From NCBI GenBank assembly GCA_022113835.1, contig JAILWY010000009.1:1153501-1217500 (forward strand): a stretch of 64,000 nucleotides of DNA, given 5' to 3'. The stretch is from Atopsyche davidsoni. Taxonomy: Eukaryota; Arthropoda; Insecta; Trichoptera; Hydrobiosidae. The notes under the pieces are model-generated. The model made no database searches, was not told where the DNA came from, and worked only from the letters and a program-made list of their open reading frames with translations. Position numbers and translations under genes: made by a program. Shown piece after piece: positions 1 through 11,300 of this stretch; within the stretch, counting starts at the first letter, position 1; each line of letters begins with the position of its first letter.

Positions 1-1722
1 CGAATCAACAATAAGCTCTTATTTACGATTGAATTTGACGACCTGTATAGTATAAACATTAAAAATCAGTTGAGTGCAGTGGCCTTCAAATTTGAGCAAG
101 CAATTTGATTAAAACAATAAACGGCTTATGCAGTCATTTATTGACGTCATCGTAACAGAATTTGCACATTTACCACATAACTGCATTAAAATAAATGTTT
201 CATGTAATACGAAAGTATTTGTTAAAATGAACCTGGTTAGTAAATCACGGTTTACAGTTTTATTTAGAAAAAATCAGTATAGTGCAAAAGAAACTTGTTA
301 GGTTTATTTACATACGATGAAAAAAATTAAAGGATTTTATGTAGATTCGTCGCTCAGTAACTCATATTGAGTTTTTAAAAAATGTGATTTTTTTATTTTT
401 TAAGCCAGAGGATTATTTAAGAGAGGAAGGCATGATTAGAGCGTGCGTTATTTTTTTAACATTTTAAAAAGGTTTGCAACATAAAATTTACTTACATTTG
501 TGTCAAAATTGGTTAAAAATACGCCATCAATGCGAAGCGATTAATATATGACGTAGTTGAGATTTTGTTAAAATGTTTAGGTATGCTTAATTTTTTTTAA
601 TCTCCCTACGGTGCTGATACTTCCAAATGACATCAATTCACAAAAAAATACACAAAAAATTAATTTGGCAGTATTCAAAATACACATAAATGTATAAACT
701 ATTTAAAAAAATCTAAAATACTATCCTTATATAGGCAGAACAATTATATTTCATGTTTTGTATGTTAAAGATAAAACCCTCAAAGTAGCCCAAATTATAG
801 AGCACAAAATAATAGCATTTCAGTTCGATATTCTAATTATACTCAAAACAATACACCCTTAAATGTTTTCAATTAGTTGAATGTAAATACATAATAACTA
901 TAATTAGTTAAAGAAGCATTCAATCTTGTTCAGATCGATGCGACGGCGTGACGTCAGCGGCGAGGCGGCGTCTCGACTGCCAGCTTAACAAAAATTCTAT
1001 AGTTATAAAAATAACCAGTCATTTATGACTGATATTTAATAAATACTAATGGATAATATAAATAAAAAATATATAAAAATCATTTTTTTAACGCTGAAAA
1101 AGTCTGTTTTCATGGACCAGAATTTTTTGCGCAAAACAGTTGAACCAACAAGGTAACAAAATTGAAACACTTAGAGATGCAAAAAAAAAACTTTGTCATA
1201 ACGAAGTTTTATACCATAGTATATGAAATGCTATTAATGTTGTTTTAAAATTATTATTATAAGATGATAAATCGCCAATCCAATGCAAACACAACATTTT
1301 TTTGATAGTCTGTGATTTGATAGATCAGATTTTTGCGAGCAAAATATTTTTGATGCAGTTGTATTCATAAGAAGGCGTTTTAACAAAAAGTGGGTGTTTC
1401 CATCAAATGAAAAAATTTAAGATTTTCTTTCAAGAAAAAAATAAAATCATTGTATTTATTACCAAAAAAACATTTATACCGATAATTTTTCTCCAACATT
1501 ATAATGTATTGTATAATTAATGAATTATACTTGAGGTCAAAAATATGGTTAGTAATAATAATTATACTTGAGGTAATTAAATAATATATTTGTACACACA
1601 AAAAATATATTTGTAGTCACACTAAAAATAAATATATATTGTTACAAATACTACTCTTGCCAATAAATACTGTCTCTGTTTAATATTCTGATTCTGCGAA
1701 AAATCTGACCAATGACATTTAA
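1..1722. other. AT-rich intergenic DNA, no gene seen
   Basis: No open frame here looks like a protein. The sequence is AT-rich with many homopolymer runs. Two perfect TGACGTCA palindromes (CRE/ATF type) lie at 142-149 and 949-956; the second sits in a short GC-rich patch at about 936-985. Nothing else structured was recognised. Confidence 0.6.
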
Positions 1723-2731
1723 CCCTTTCCACTCCAAGCATTTTTTTGTATGTTTCCACCAGCTCCCGTACAAAATTTGATATTAAGTAAGTAAACATAA
1801 TTATTTTTTTTTTTATTAAATAAAACGATTTTATTAACTTATTATTTTTTATTCTTATTTCTAATATAGTGTACAATATAGTTATCCTTGAAATCAATTT
1901 TTAAAATTAATTTGAGTATGATATTTTTCGAAACATATTCCAGGATGGAGTGATGGTTTTGCCTCGCATGTTTTACAATACTACGAGGTTTCTTTTCTTC
2001 CACCTTTAATTTTTCTATTGGAACACACGGCACAATCTTTGTGCTTGCCATCTGAGTGCAAATATATAAAATGTGACGTCCCATCTAATCGTTGCTCTGT
2101 GTCAGCTGCGGACGAAATTTTACGAGATGAAATCGGAGCTCTAAAGTCTCCGATCAGCGCCATCAATAATTTTTGCCTGTAATGTTTATGACTCAGCGGT
2201 TTATTTCCATTTTTTATTGCACCTTTGTTATATAATATAAATGAATTTATAATAGAGACTTCCAGTCCCCAAAAAAAAAATGTTTTCTCCACCATCTGAG
2301 AGTCTTTCTTATAAAACAGTACGACGAAGCATAAATTTATTGTAATTTACAATAACCGTCGGTTTTTTCACTTCTATCAGTAAGTTCTGTTTGGGTTTAT
2401 AACTGGGAATATTTCCTCGTTTTCCCCTTGCAGGTTTTCTTTGCACGAAAGCAACTGTTTTGTTTTGTCGCCGCCCGCTAGCCATCCTGGAACACACCAT
2501 TTTTTGTTCACGTCAGGTAGTAATACGAAGGGTCCCAACGTTCTAAAATGCTTACACAGTTTGTCAAATAGTATGTATTTCGTATATGTTTCAACAGAAA
2601 ATAAAAAAAAAAATTGCCTTAAAAAAAATCAAACCACAATCAATTTCAGGTCCAATGTCGAGTGACACTCGACATTGGAGTTGGTGGAAACCTGCAATGT
2701 CGAGTGACACTCGACATTGGAGTGGAAAGGG
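1723..2731 (-). mobile_element. piggyBac-like element, decayed, both ends present
   Basis: Both ends are intact. A 15-bp perfect terminal inverted repeat, CCCTTTCCACTCCAA, occupies 1723-1737 and 2717-2731, and each end abuts TTAA (1719-1722 and 2732-2735), the target duplication of piggyBac transposons. The element is only 1009 bp and holds the C-terminal part of a transposase on the minus strand, so it is internally deleted and non-autonomous. Two near-identical palindromes lie just inside the right end: 2652-2678 (13-nt arms) and 2695-2719 (12-nt arms). The right TIR runs directly into the second palindrome. Confidence 0.9.
1894..2500 (-). pseudogene. piggyBac transposase C-terminal remnant
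   Basis: Reading down from 2500, one frame gives a segment with PTVIVNYNKFM, the neighbourhood of the third catalytic Asp in piggyBac transposases; the catalytic part itself appears lost. A frame change near 2300 leads into FFFWGLEVSIINSFILYNKG, the conserved region after the catalytic core, then KPLSHKHYRQKLL. A cysteine-rich tail follows (DCAVCSNRKIKGGRKETS, then YCKTCEAKPSLHPGICFEKYH), like the cross-brace zinc domain of the family. An in-frame TAG at 1981-1983 interrupts the tail where a Tyr is normally found. The N-terminal half is missing. The remnant is dead as a transposase. Confidence 0.85.
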
Positions 2732-3258
2732 TTAAGCAAATTGTCAATTTTTACAACTCAGTTTTGAGTAACAATAAGTCTTTGTAAAACGATATTTGCT
2801 ATGCAAACGTATATTTTAAAATCAATAATTAAACGAAAAGAGAATGCGTTAATTTTGAATGTCAATAATGTATTAAAAATTGAGTGAATTGTATTGATTT
2901 TTATTAAACAACTGAGGGTGTGGGTGTGGGTGTGGGTGTGGTGTAGGAGGTGGTGGCGGTGTAAGTGCGCCGCTGGCTTCTGCGCTTGTCTATGGTCGAT
3001 GGTGTGATTGTAGTTTGTGTGAATGTCGCTAGAGTGCTGTCGGATTTCATTTGTAATGAAGTCCCTTTTCATTCTGAGGGAATTTCGGCACTTGCGATGG
3101 AATTAATGTGATTGTGCACAAAGTATAAGTTTTTCTACAAGTTTTATAGTCGCGATTTGCTAAAATAAAAGTCTACGTAGTGTTCCCAATACCGTCGGGT
3201 GCGGTGTTACGTACATATTATTAAATCTAAATTATCAGCGTTCGGCCGCACATTTAAA
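2732..3258 (+). promoter_or_regulatory. 5' flank and leader of bendless
   Basis: This 0.5 kb separates the piggyBac end from the Ubc13 start codon and should hold its promoter and 5' UTR. No TATA box or initiator is convincing. A microsatellite of GGGTGT units lies at about 2917-2941. Confidence 0.4.
2917..2941. repeat. (GGGTGT)n microsatellite
   Basis: About four copies of a GGGTGT hexamer, followed by a GGT-rich run to about 2960. Confidence 0.8.
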
Positions 3259-3714
3259 ATGGCAGCCCTACCACGTAGAATAATTAAAGAGACACAACGT
3301 CTGATGCAGGAGCCCGTGCCCGGCATAAGTGCAGTTCCCAGCGACACGAACGCTCGCTACTTCCACGTTATCGTCACAGGGCCGGAGGATTCGCCGTTCG
3401 AGGGCGGACTTTTTAAATTAGAACTCTTTCTACCGGAAGACTATCCAATGTCTGCCCCAAAAGTTAGATTTATAACGAAAATATATCATCCAAACATAGA
3501 TCGTCTCGGACGTATATGTCTTGATATCCTGAAAGACAAATGGAGCCCCGCCTTACAAATCCGCACCGTACTGTTGTCGATCCAAGCGCTGCTGTCAGCG
3601 CCGAACCCGGACGACCCCCTGGCCAACGACGTCGCCGAGCTCTGGAAGGTCAACGAGGGGGAAGCCATCCGCAACGCCAAGGACTGGACGAGGAGATACG
3701 CCATGGACAACTGA
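3259..3714 (+). CDS. ben: Ubiquitin-conjugating enzyme E2 N (Ubc13 / bendless)
   Basis: This is a 151-residue, single-exon E2 enzyme and almost the whole protein is the UBC fold. It accepts ubiquitin from E1 on the active-site cysteine and, with a Uev1a/Mms2 partner, builds K63-linked chains used in NF-kB/IMD-type signalling, DNA-damage tolerance and, in Drosophila, synapse formation. Visible hallmarks are the HPN motif (77-79), catalytic Cys87 in [14 protein letters not shown], Lys92 and Lys94, and Asp119 in the NPDDPLAND loop. The frame is open for 20 more codons upstream, but Met at 3259 is chosen: it starts the family's [16 protein letters not shown] opening and has an AAAATGG context. 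Length and sequence fit the family with no gaps or breaks. It faces the X11/Mint gene tail to tail. Confidence 0.98.
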   Translation: MAALPRRIIKETQRLMQEPVPGISAVPSDTNARYFHVIVTGPEDSPFEGGLFKLELFLPEDYPMSAPKVRFITKIYHPNIDRLGRICLDILKDKWSPALQIRTVLLSIQALLSAPNPDDPLANDVAELWKVNEGEAIRNAKDWTRRYAMDN

Positions 3715-5314
3715 GGCGGGCGAAGCGGCGAGGGCTCGCGGTGCTCGGTCGTCGAGAGAAGAAACGGTGATAGAATGTTTATAAACTTGCCGGATCACGT
3801 CTGACTAAATTTTGTTAACCACTGTTTTATTGTGAAATTACCACCACGTATGTGATCCGTGAGCTACGAGCTATCTGTGAAATGTGGTGTTAACAGTTAT
3901 GCTTATTTTTACTCAATGGCGAAGATTATGCGTTTTGTAATAGTTTTTTTTTGTACCAAACTGCAATAGGCACTTGTATCGCTTGTAACTTCGGCCGCAT
4001 CCACCCCACCGCTCACTGTAGGGAGACTCGTGCCGACATCTGAGCAGCGGCCGGTGCGCGGGGTACGACTGCTGGCTCCCGCGGATTGTGCACTCTCAAT
4101 ATCTTATCAATTGTTGCTGCGTCCTCATTTTTTCATTATAAGGATTATAAAGTAATATAAGTGTTTCATTTAAGGTTGCCGTTGTTGAACAAATTGGCGT
4201 ATACCCCATTCATGTTGGAGTGTAATGTATACTGACCATCTCCATTATGTTGTTACTTAACCTCACTGTCGGCGGCGGTGGAGATTCTCCGTCGAGCGAC
4301 GCTTGAATACAATTGTGATGTATTTGACTTTAATACTCTAGTGATTTATATTTTACGGAGAACGAATTTAAAAACATAATCCTGATGGTGTTGAAATGGA
4401 CTGTAAACATGTAACCATGGAATGCTGTCGAGTTAGGGTGACACTGATAAAATATAATATTATGTAAATGCTTGTATGACAAGTCCTGTACAACTTTGCT
4501 TCTGAAATAGAATTTTAAGCATAAATATTAACCTGAGTGTTATTTTAGGGTAAGGGGAATGAAACGCAGCGTATTGTCTCTGTAATTTATTTTAATCTAT
4601 AAATGCATGACTAGATAATACTCTGGGCAATTGGAACAACTGATATTCTTTAATACACATTTGTACACACACTGGTTCTCTTTACAAACAAGAAAGGTTA
4701 CATCGAGCTTATCGTTAATCGCACTTCTCTCTTGAACATACTTACTGATACACGTTTCATACAAAAAGTAACATTTATATTAATACATTTTAAATATCTG
4801 AATGTAGCATGCTAGCAAACGATCATTTATAGGAGGTACTTAGTTAACAATAATAAAAGATGTGAAAGCAGATATGAGGTTTGTAATGATATTCCATAAC
4901 TACATCCATCTGGACTCTGACCCCGGGGGCCCTCGGCTCTGAGTGTCGGCACGAGCGCCCGCCTCGACAGCCGGGACTGAGGATGCGCCTGACGCTCGCG
5001 ACCGGTCTCGACATTTGTGCAGTTATTGTGCAAAAGCGAGATTCCCTTCTAATAGAGGTTCACCGAGTTAATACTAAGGTTGCTGATGTCGTAGCGGTAA
5101 CATCTCATATTGTCATGATTTATTATTACCAAACACAAAGTACTAGAACACTTAAAATGGTACATAATAATTATTAGAATATTTATCACTTAAAATACGC
5201 TTTTAGATTCACTTTAGCAGCAGTTTAAAATCATTTTTTAACAGTTATTACACACTATCCAAGCAGGCACTTTTAGCTGTGTTTTCATCTTCATGAGTTT
5301 GCGATTGGCCAGAA
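3715..5314. other. Convergent 3' flanks of ben and X11/Mint
   Basis: The 1.6 kb between the two stop codons must hold both 3' UTRs. Read on plus, the nearest AATAAA is at 4852-4857, more than 1.1 kb after the ben stop. Read on minus, AATAAA occurs at 5119-5124 (about 195 nt after the X11/Mint stop) and again near 4586-4591. If the distal signals are used the transcripts overlap in antisense. GC-rich patches at about 3990-4085 and 4910-5010 stand out from the AT-rich background. No further gene was seen. Confidence 0.5.
5119..5124 (-). terminator. Candidate poly(A) signal of X11/Mint
   Basis: AATAAA on the minus strand, the first downstream of the X11/Mint stop codon. A second candidate is near 4586-4591. 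Choice between them cannot be made from sequence alone. Confidence 0.4.
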
Positions 5315-5386
5315 TTAAATATAAACGGGATTCTCTTGTCCCGTCAGCAGTCGGAACATGGACGTCGGCATCGTCTTCATGAGAAT
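5315..5386 (-). CDS. X11L: X11/Mint exon 18 (last): end of PDZ2 and C-terminus
   Basis: Phase 0 start after an acceptor reading ctctag. Encodes residues 1095-1117, [18 protein letters not shown] then NPVYI and a TAA stop. The tail is the family's conserved end; in vertebrate X11 this C-terminal peptide occupies the PDZ1 groove and closes the tandem. Confidence 0.97.
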   Translation of the reverse strand: MLMKTMPTSMFRLLTGQENPVYI

Positions 5387-8300
5387 CTAGAGACAAGCAC
5401 AATCATCAGTGAGAGTTTAATATAAACAGTAAATCATTAGTGAGGATCTAATGCAAATAATTCAACAGCTCTACAAAAACCATTTTTATTTCTCCAACTG
5501 AAGGATTTAAATTACCTCTCCAACTGAAGTGGCCAAAAGGTTGACGATACGCTCGTGTGGGACGGCAACCACACTCTGATTATTTATTTCTATGATGCGA
5601 TGTCCTACTCTCACACCTCCCCTCTCCGCAATGCCTCCTCGCAGAAGACTGCATATCTGTAGGCAAAATTAGAGCCTGAATAAGAGATATTTACATTTGC
5701 TATGTTAAGCACAGTATTAGAGTCCTAGCATGTGTACATTCTGAAAATACGATTCAAGGTTTTCTTAATGGAATCGAGCGTTAACTATAACATTAAGCAC
5801 TCATTGGGTAGTTATGCACATACATGCACGGACAGTTAATATGTGAACAACTAATAATGATACATACAACCCCATTTTGAACACTGAAACCAAGCTGGTA
5901 CTTGGTGTCGGGCCTCTTGATCTTCACCTCGACCACGGGAGCACAAGGAACGACAGTCAACTTCACAACGGTTTGGTTTTTGGAATTTTTAATATAAGTT
6001 TGACAAGTGGACAGTGGAAGTCCGACTAGACTCACTCCATTGATGGCTATTATTTGGTCACCTAGAACAAAGAACAAGAATCTTATTTTCATAAAAAAAT
6101 TAAACCTCACCACATTGGACAATTGTAATTGTGGTGGAAGTAACGGTTTTTACAATAATTATTAAACAATTGATTTGAAGACAATCAAAGGAGTATTAAT
6201 CATTTTAATATAGTACATGCTTACTACCTACAGTATGATATGTGTGAGTCATCTGGTTTATGAATATGAAAATAAGGAAGCACAAATAATTAATGTGAAT
6301 ACACACTGAATTAAAAACTGATAATAATATGCGCTGAGAATGTTTGTTAATAACAAAACCAAAATAACATGATAAGAAAACAGGAGCAAGTCTTCTAATT
6401 ACAAGAAAAGCTAAGTAGTTCATTTAATTATTTAAAGATAATTTGAAATGTTACTCCAACAAAATAATTATTATAATGTTGTTATCTCTTAAGTTGACTG
6501 AACTTGTGTGATTTATCAGCTCAAAAATATTCTATGGGAAACACACTGCACCATCATGATGGTTTTTAATTTTTCAGTTTTTTCAACTGAACAAGTACAC
6601 AAAAATGTATATTATAGTAATGTATAATTATAGTAAAATCGAGTTGAGATGTGCAAGTTAATATTTACCAATATTGAGTTGGCCACATCTGGCGGCTGCA
6701 CCTGAAGGTGCGAGGTTAGCGATGACCACAGTCGGCAGCATGGAGCCCCAACCGGACTCCACAATGACCACGCCCAAAATTTCTCCCTTTGCCTTCGGTA
6801 CCACTACTTCTTTCTGCATTTCTTTCTTTGCGAACATCTGCAGTTCGTCCCCAAAAATTTCCTGACTGTTGAGAACTTCTTGGTAGTCCATCTCCTTCAC
6901 AAAACTATGATCTTCAATTCCATTAGCTTTAAGGAACTCCATGTACGCAACTTGGAATGCTTGACCTATTGATTGGGCGATAAATTGTGCCTAAAAGTAT
7001 ACCAAATAATTATTGTTTTTTAAAGCACTATCAGTGTTTTGTTAATTGTTATTATTTAGGTATAGGAACCTATTTGTCATACCTCTTCGCTTTCAAATAC
7101 ATGGCATATCATTTTGGGAGTTCGATTAACCTTTGGTGGGTCATCCATTTCGTGCGGCACAAAGCGCCGTCTAGCCATTAAAACTACTAAGTCTCCAATA
7201 TCAGCTATGTATGAAATGGTGCGAAGTGCGTGATCCATCATGATCTCTTTCAGATCTGTATTTAGCACCATGATCTTTTCAGTTGATATAAATAAATCAA
7301 CTTCAGTACTAGGTTGTGACTCTCCCTCTGGAGCCTATAAATAATGATAAAATTAAATATTTAATTCAAAAATTTTATAGCAATTGACAATTTAGTTAAA
7401 AATGCAGAAAATAAAACATTTAAAATGAATTTTGGTTACTGGAGAGTGGTGAGAATATCAAATATTTTTTTGAAGAGAATATAGATATTAGCTAAACAAA
7501 TTGAGCATTGAGTTTTTGAGAATTTGGTAACAGAAAGTATTTTGTACAATGTAACGTCTCTTATTAAAGTAAATTGCAATATAGATGTATTTTGACTTCA
7601 AAAATACATGGAATCTAGTTCTGCAAATAGCAGGGAAAATTGTAGGAATAAGGACAAAAAAGATAGTAAATATTAGTTTATCGAAGTTGCTAGCAAAAAA
7701 ACTCACCAATGCCTACAGGATCCAAGGGAAGCAGAAAAATAACATTATAATAAGAAAAACATTAGAGATTGCAGTATTTAAAATAAAAATATAAAAATAA
7801 CAGTAGAATGACTACGTGTTGTGTTTTAATAACATTGATGCTTGCCCAACCAGTCGATTCATCTGTATTGTACATTCAGAGGATTCTAGCTAAAGTGATG
7901 TCAAGAACGATGCCAAGAATCTAGTCACTCACCCTACTTCCTCTACACGTGGTAACCTCTATTAAAATGCACGATTAGGTATGTATTTATAAATGTGAGC
8001 CGAGTCGGTCTTAAGGAACAATGAATATAATGACACGGTCAGACCTTGATCTTGGTGACGGCCTCTTCGACCATATTCTTTTTGAGACGTTTGCGGCGGC
8101 GCCGACCACTGCCCTCCTCTTCCACCTCCACAGAGCCCAGGAAGGCGAGACGGAACACGGTGCCGGGCGGTGCGGCAGGGCCGGCATGCGTTGCCATGTG
8201 AGCGCCTGCGTACACGCCCGCGCCCGCATATGCCGACACCGCATCCCCAGGCAGCTGCTCATTGGTTGCCTGAACGCATGCGCTACCGTCCTATAAACCA

Positions 8301-11300
8301 CAAAACTTGCCACTCACTGCTACCTCGCAGAAGCAAAATAATGTCCGTCTCTCTTTAATGCTTTGTTAATGACAAGTGAATCTCAAGGGGGTTTCGGTAA
8401 GTAGCTACGCTATGGGCGATGGCCCCCGGTAGCGAGTCGGCAACGTAGGGAAGCGTCATCGCATGCGGCGCATTCTCGTTCATCTACCGATTGTTGCACA
8501 ACAGGACTAGTGATAAGCGCGCAAGCGTCAAGCCGGATACTGAAGAGTTGCAATACTCTTCCGGGAATAGGTCCGTTTGAATGATAGAAGCGAATATATA
8601 GTATACTGGAAGCCCATGAGATTGATAGAGCATGATGAAAAGTAATTACTGATAGTAAAGAATAGTACTCTGACATGCCGTGCGGTAATGAAAATGGACA
8701 TGAGAAAAGTACAAGAAGGATAGTGAAGAAAATAAACGAAAAAGGAAGTAAGGAAACCAGGGAGTGCATGGATAAAGATTAAGAAAAAAATAGAATAAAA
8801 GAGATGATAGCGGAACAAAGTATAAAGAGAGTGAGAGACAAACATTCCGAGGGTCGGTTTGTGAGGTAGCACCGGCAGGCAGGCGACAGGCAACCAATCA
8901 GAGCCGACGCGACTCTGTGAAGGGGTGAGGGGACACTGAAACAAAACTCTAGTGCAAAGTACTCTACGCAGAGGTTATAATACATAAATACAGTCAAACT
9001 TGCAAACCAACCTAAGTTTCCCGATTCACAGCTAAAGGTAACTTTAATAGGACCATGGGTATTTCAAACACAAGCAATAGGTATTATCATCTAGTACCAA
9101 GTCTTCAAGAATCTCTATGTCTATCTAAGGACGAATACAACTACAGTACTGAGCCCGTAACCTAAAGCATCGTTGTGAATTGAGTAATAAACTTTCAATT
9201 CGAAGTCCAGTCTCAGGTACAAAAGTCAGAATTGCAAGGCAATTCTCAAAAAATGCTTAAAATTTTAACAACAATTCTGTAGTTAAATTAATCCAATACC
9301 AGAAAATTACTATTCAGTGAATGCATTTATTGATGTCTTTGTTTAACGGATAAACTAATTAATACTATGATTAATTTAAGTTTCAATACATGTGAAACTA
9401 CATCCAACATCTAGTTTTAATTACATGACTCTAAGAGGAAAATATATCACAAAACTTTGCAACTTTAGATATACTATATACCACATACCGAAGGGAGAGA
9501 TTATGGCAAACAACAAGCACATATAAATTTGTGTAATTTGAATTAATTTTGAGATATATTTTATGACTAACAACACCGAAGGCCAACTGAGGATGATTTT
9601 GAATCGTGACCGAAATGTCACAGGGGAAGGACACAGAGAGGATGCTTGGGCTTCAATGCTTTTTATAACTTATCAACCATCATATTTTATCAGTAATATG
9701 AGGATGAAAAAATCTAAAACATTAAAAATAATAAAGGGATTGAGAAACGTATCTCTTACATAAGTATATACATTTAGGCATAAAAGTTTTAAAAACAATA
9801 CATAATCACATCCATTCAACACCTAGTATCATACCTTATGTAATTTTTTTTAAACTTACTAATCATCTTCGAATATTTTCAATAATTATGTATTACATTT
9901 GGCTAAGCAAATGTTGTGAAGGTATTGAACTATAATGTCATTTATATTAGGAGCAAGGGATTCTACACTCTGAAGTCACATTTCAACTCCTAGACAGGGC
10001 AGTAGGTACACAACGCAGTGAATTTTTTTTATTCCATGTGATAAAACCAGGTGGGTTCCAACTATTGGAAGTAAGAGGATGTAGAATGTTCTGACCTTGA
10101 TGCGGCTGACGGCTTCCTCCGCCTGGAGCATGCGTGTGGCCTTTGTAGGTTGGCCCTCACACACAAGTTGAGTCGATCCGAGGTATCGAGCGCGGAATAG
10201 CACGCCTTCTATCAATACTGCGGGGTCGTGTTGTCCTAAAATATACAAATTATTAATGAGTGCATACTTATCAAGAGGATCACAGGCCGAGAAATGTATA
10301 AAGGTGTATGTGTTAAAATTATTTTATACTTGGTTATATAAAAATTTTTGCACATGCAAATGCATTATTTGTCAGGCCTTATCACATTACATTTCATGAA
10401 CATAAAATATAGTAGTATATCGTCGATTAGTACCACCGACCCAATTACTATATATAATATTTTTTATCAGATGTGTTATGGTCACTTTCACATCTATGAA
10501 AAATTTACAATTAAATGGCAAAAAATGTATTGAGCAGAGAATATCTTTAAATTAAATTGCTAATAGGCACTATTGGCAGTTCCTATCATACAAAAAATTT
10601 TCAGTGATAGAATATTTTTTAATATCTAGAAAGAATCCGTATTATAGTATCACTATTGTAGATTTTATAAAGCTTCAGTATTTGTGTAGACATGCCGTTG
10701 AAACATGCTTGCAAGTTGGATAAAATTATATGTGGTTATTACAGACAACAGACCATTGACCAGGTGAGACACCAATTTTAATGCAATTTACATGAAAATA
10801 CAATGGTAGACATTTCAGTTGCATTAAAAACTCTCTATGTGAATTGTGAAATATGTATAATAAATTGTAACAAAATGTGGTAGAATGAAAAGATAAAGAA
10901 ATTCATAATATTGAGAAAACAAAATTTAAATGATAAAACCTGATGTTATTTTACAAATACCGAATGAATTTTGAAAATAATAAAATATGCCATATTTCCC
11001 CTGGATAAGAAAATAATGTGATGATGAAGCCAGGTAATGATTTCTCAAATATTTTTTTACACTTACCAATAATAAAAAGATCCCCAGTAGGAATATTGAA
11101 AACAGAAAAAAATAAATCAGTAAATAATATATATAACATATTACTCTAAAGAATATTGAGTAAAATTACAAACCTTCTTTATTCTTTCCTTTCTTCTTGC
11201 CATCCTTGTCCTGAAAATAATAAAAAAATACGTGTAGATAATTATTAAATAGAAGAAGAATATATCGTTATTATTATTTCAGCTTTATTGAAAAAATAAT

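Noticed and set aside
8410..8944. Several 70-138 codon minus-strand frames
   Set aside because: Leu/Phe/Ser-rich chance translations of a purine-rich intron; no splice borders or domains.
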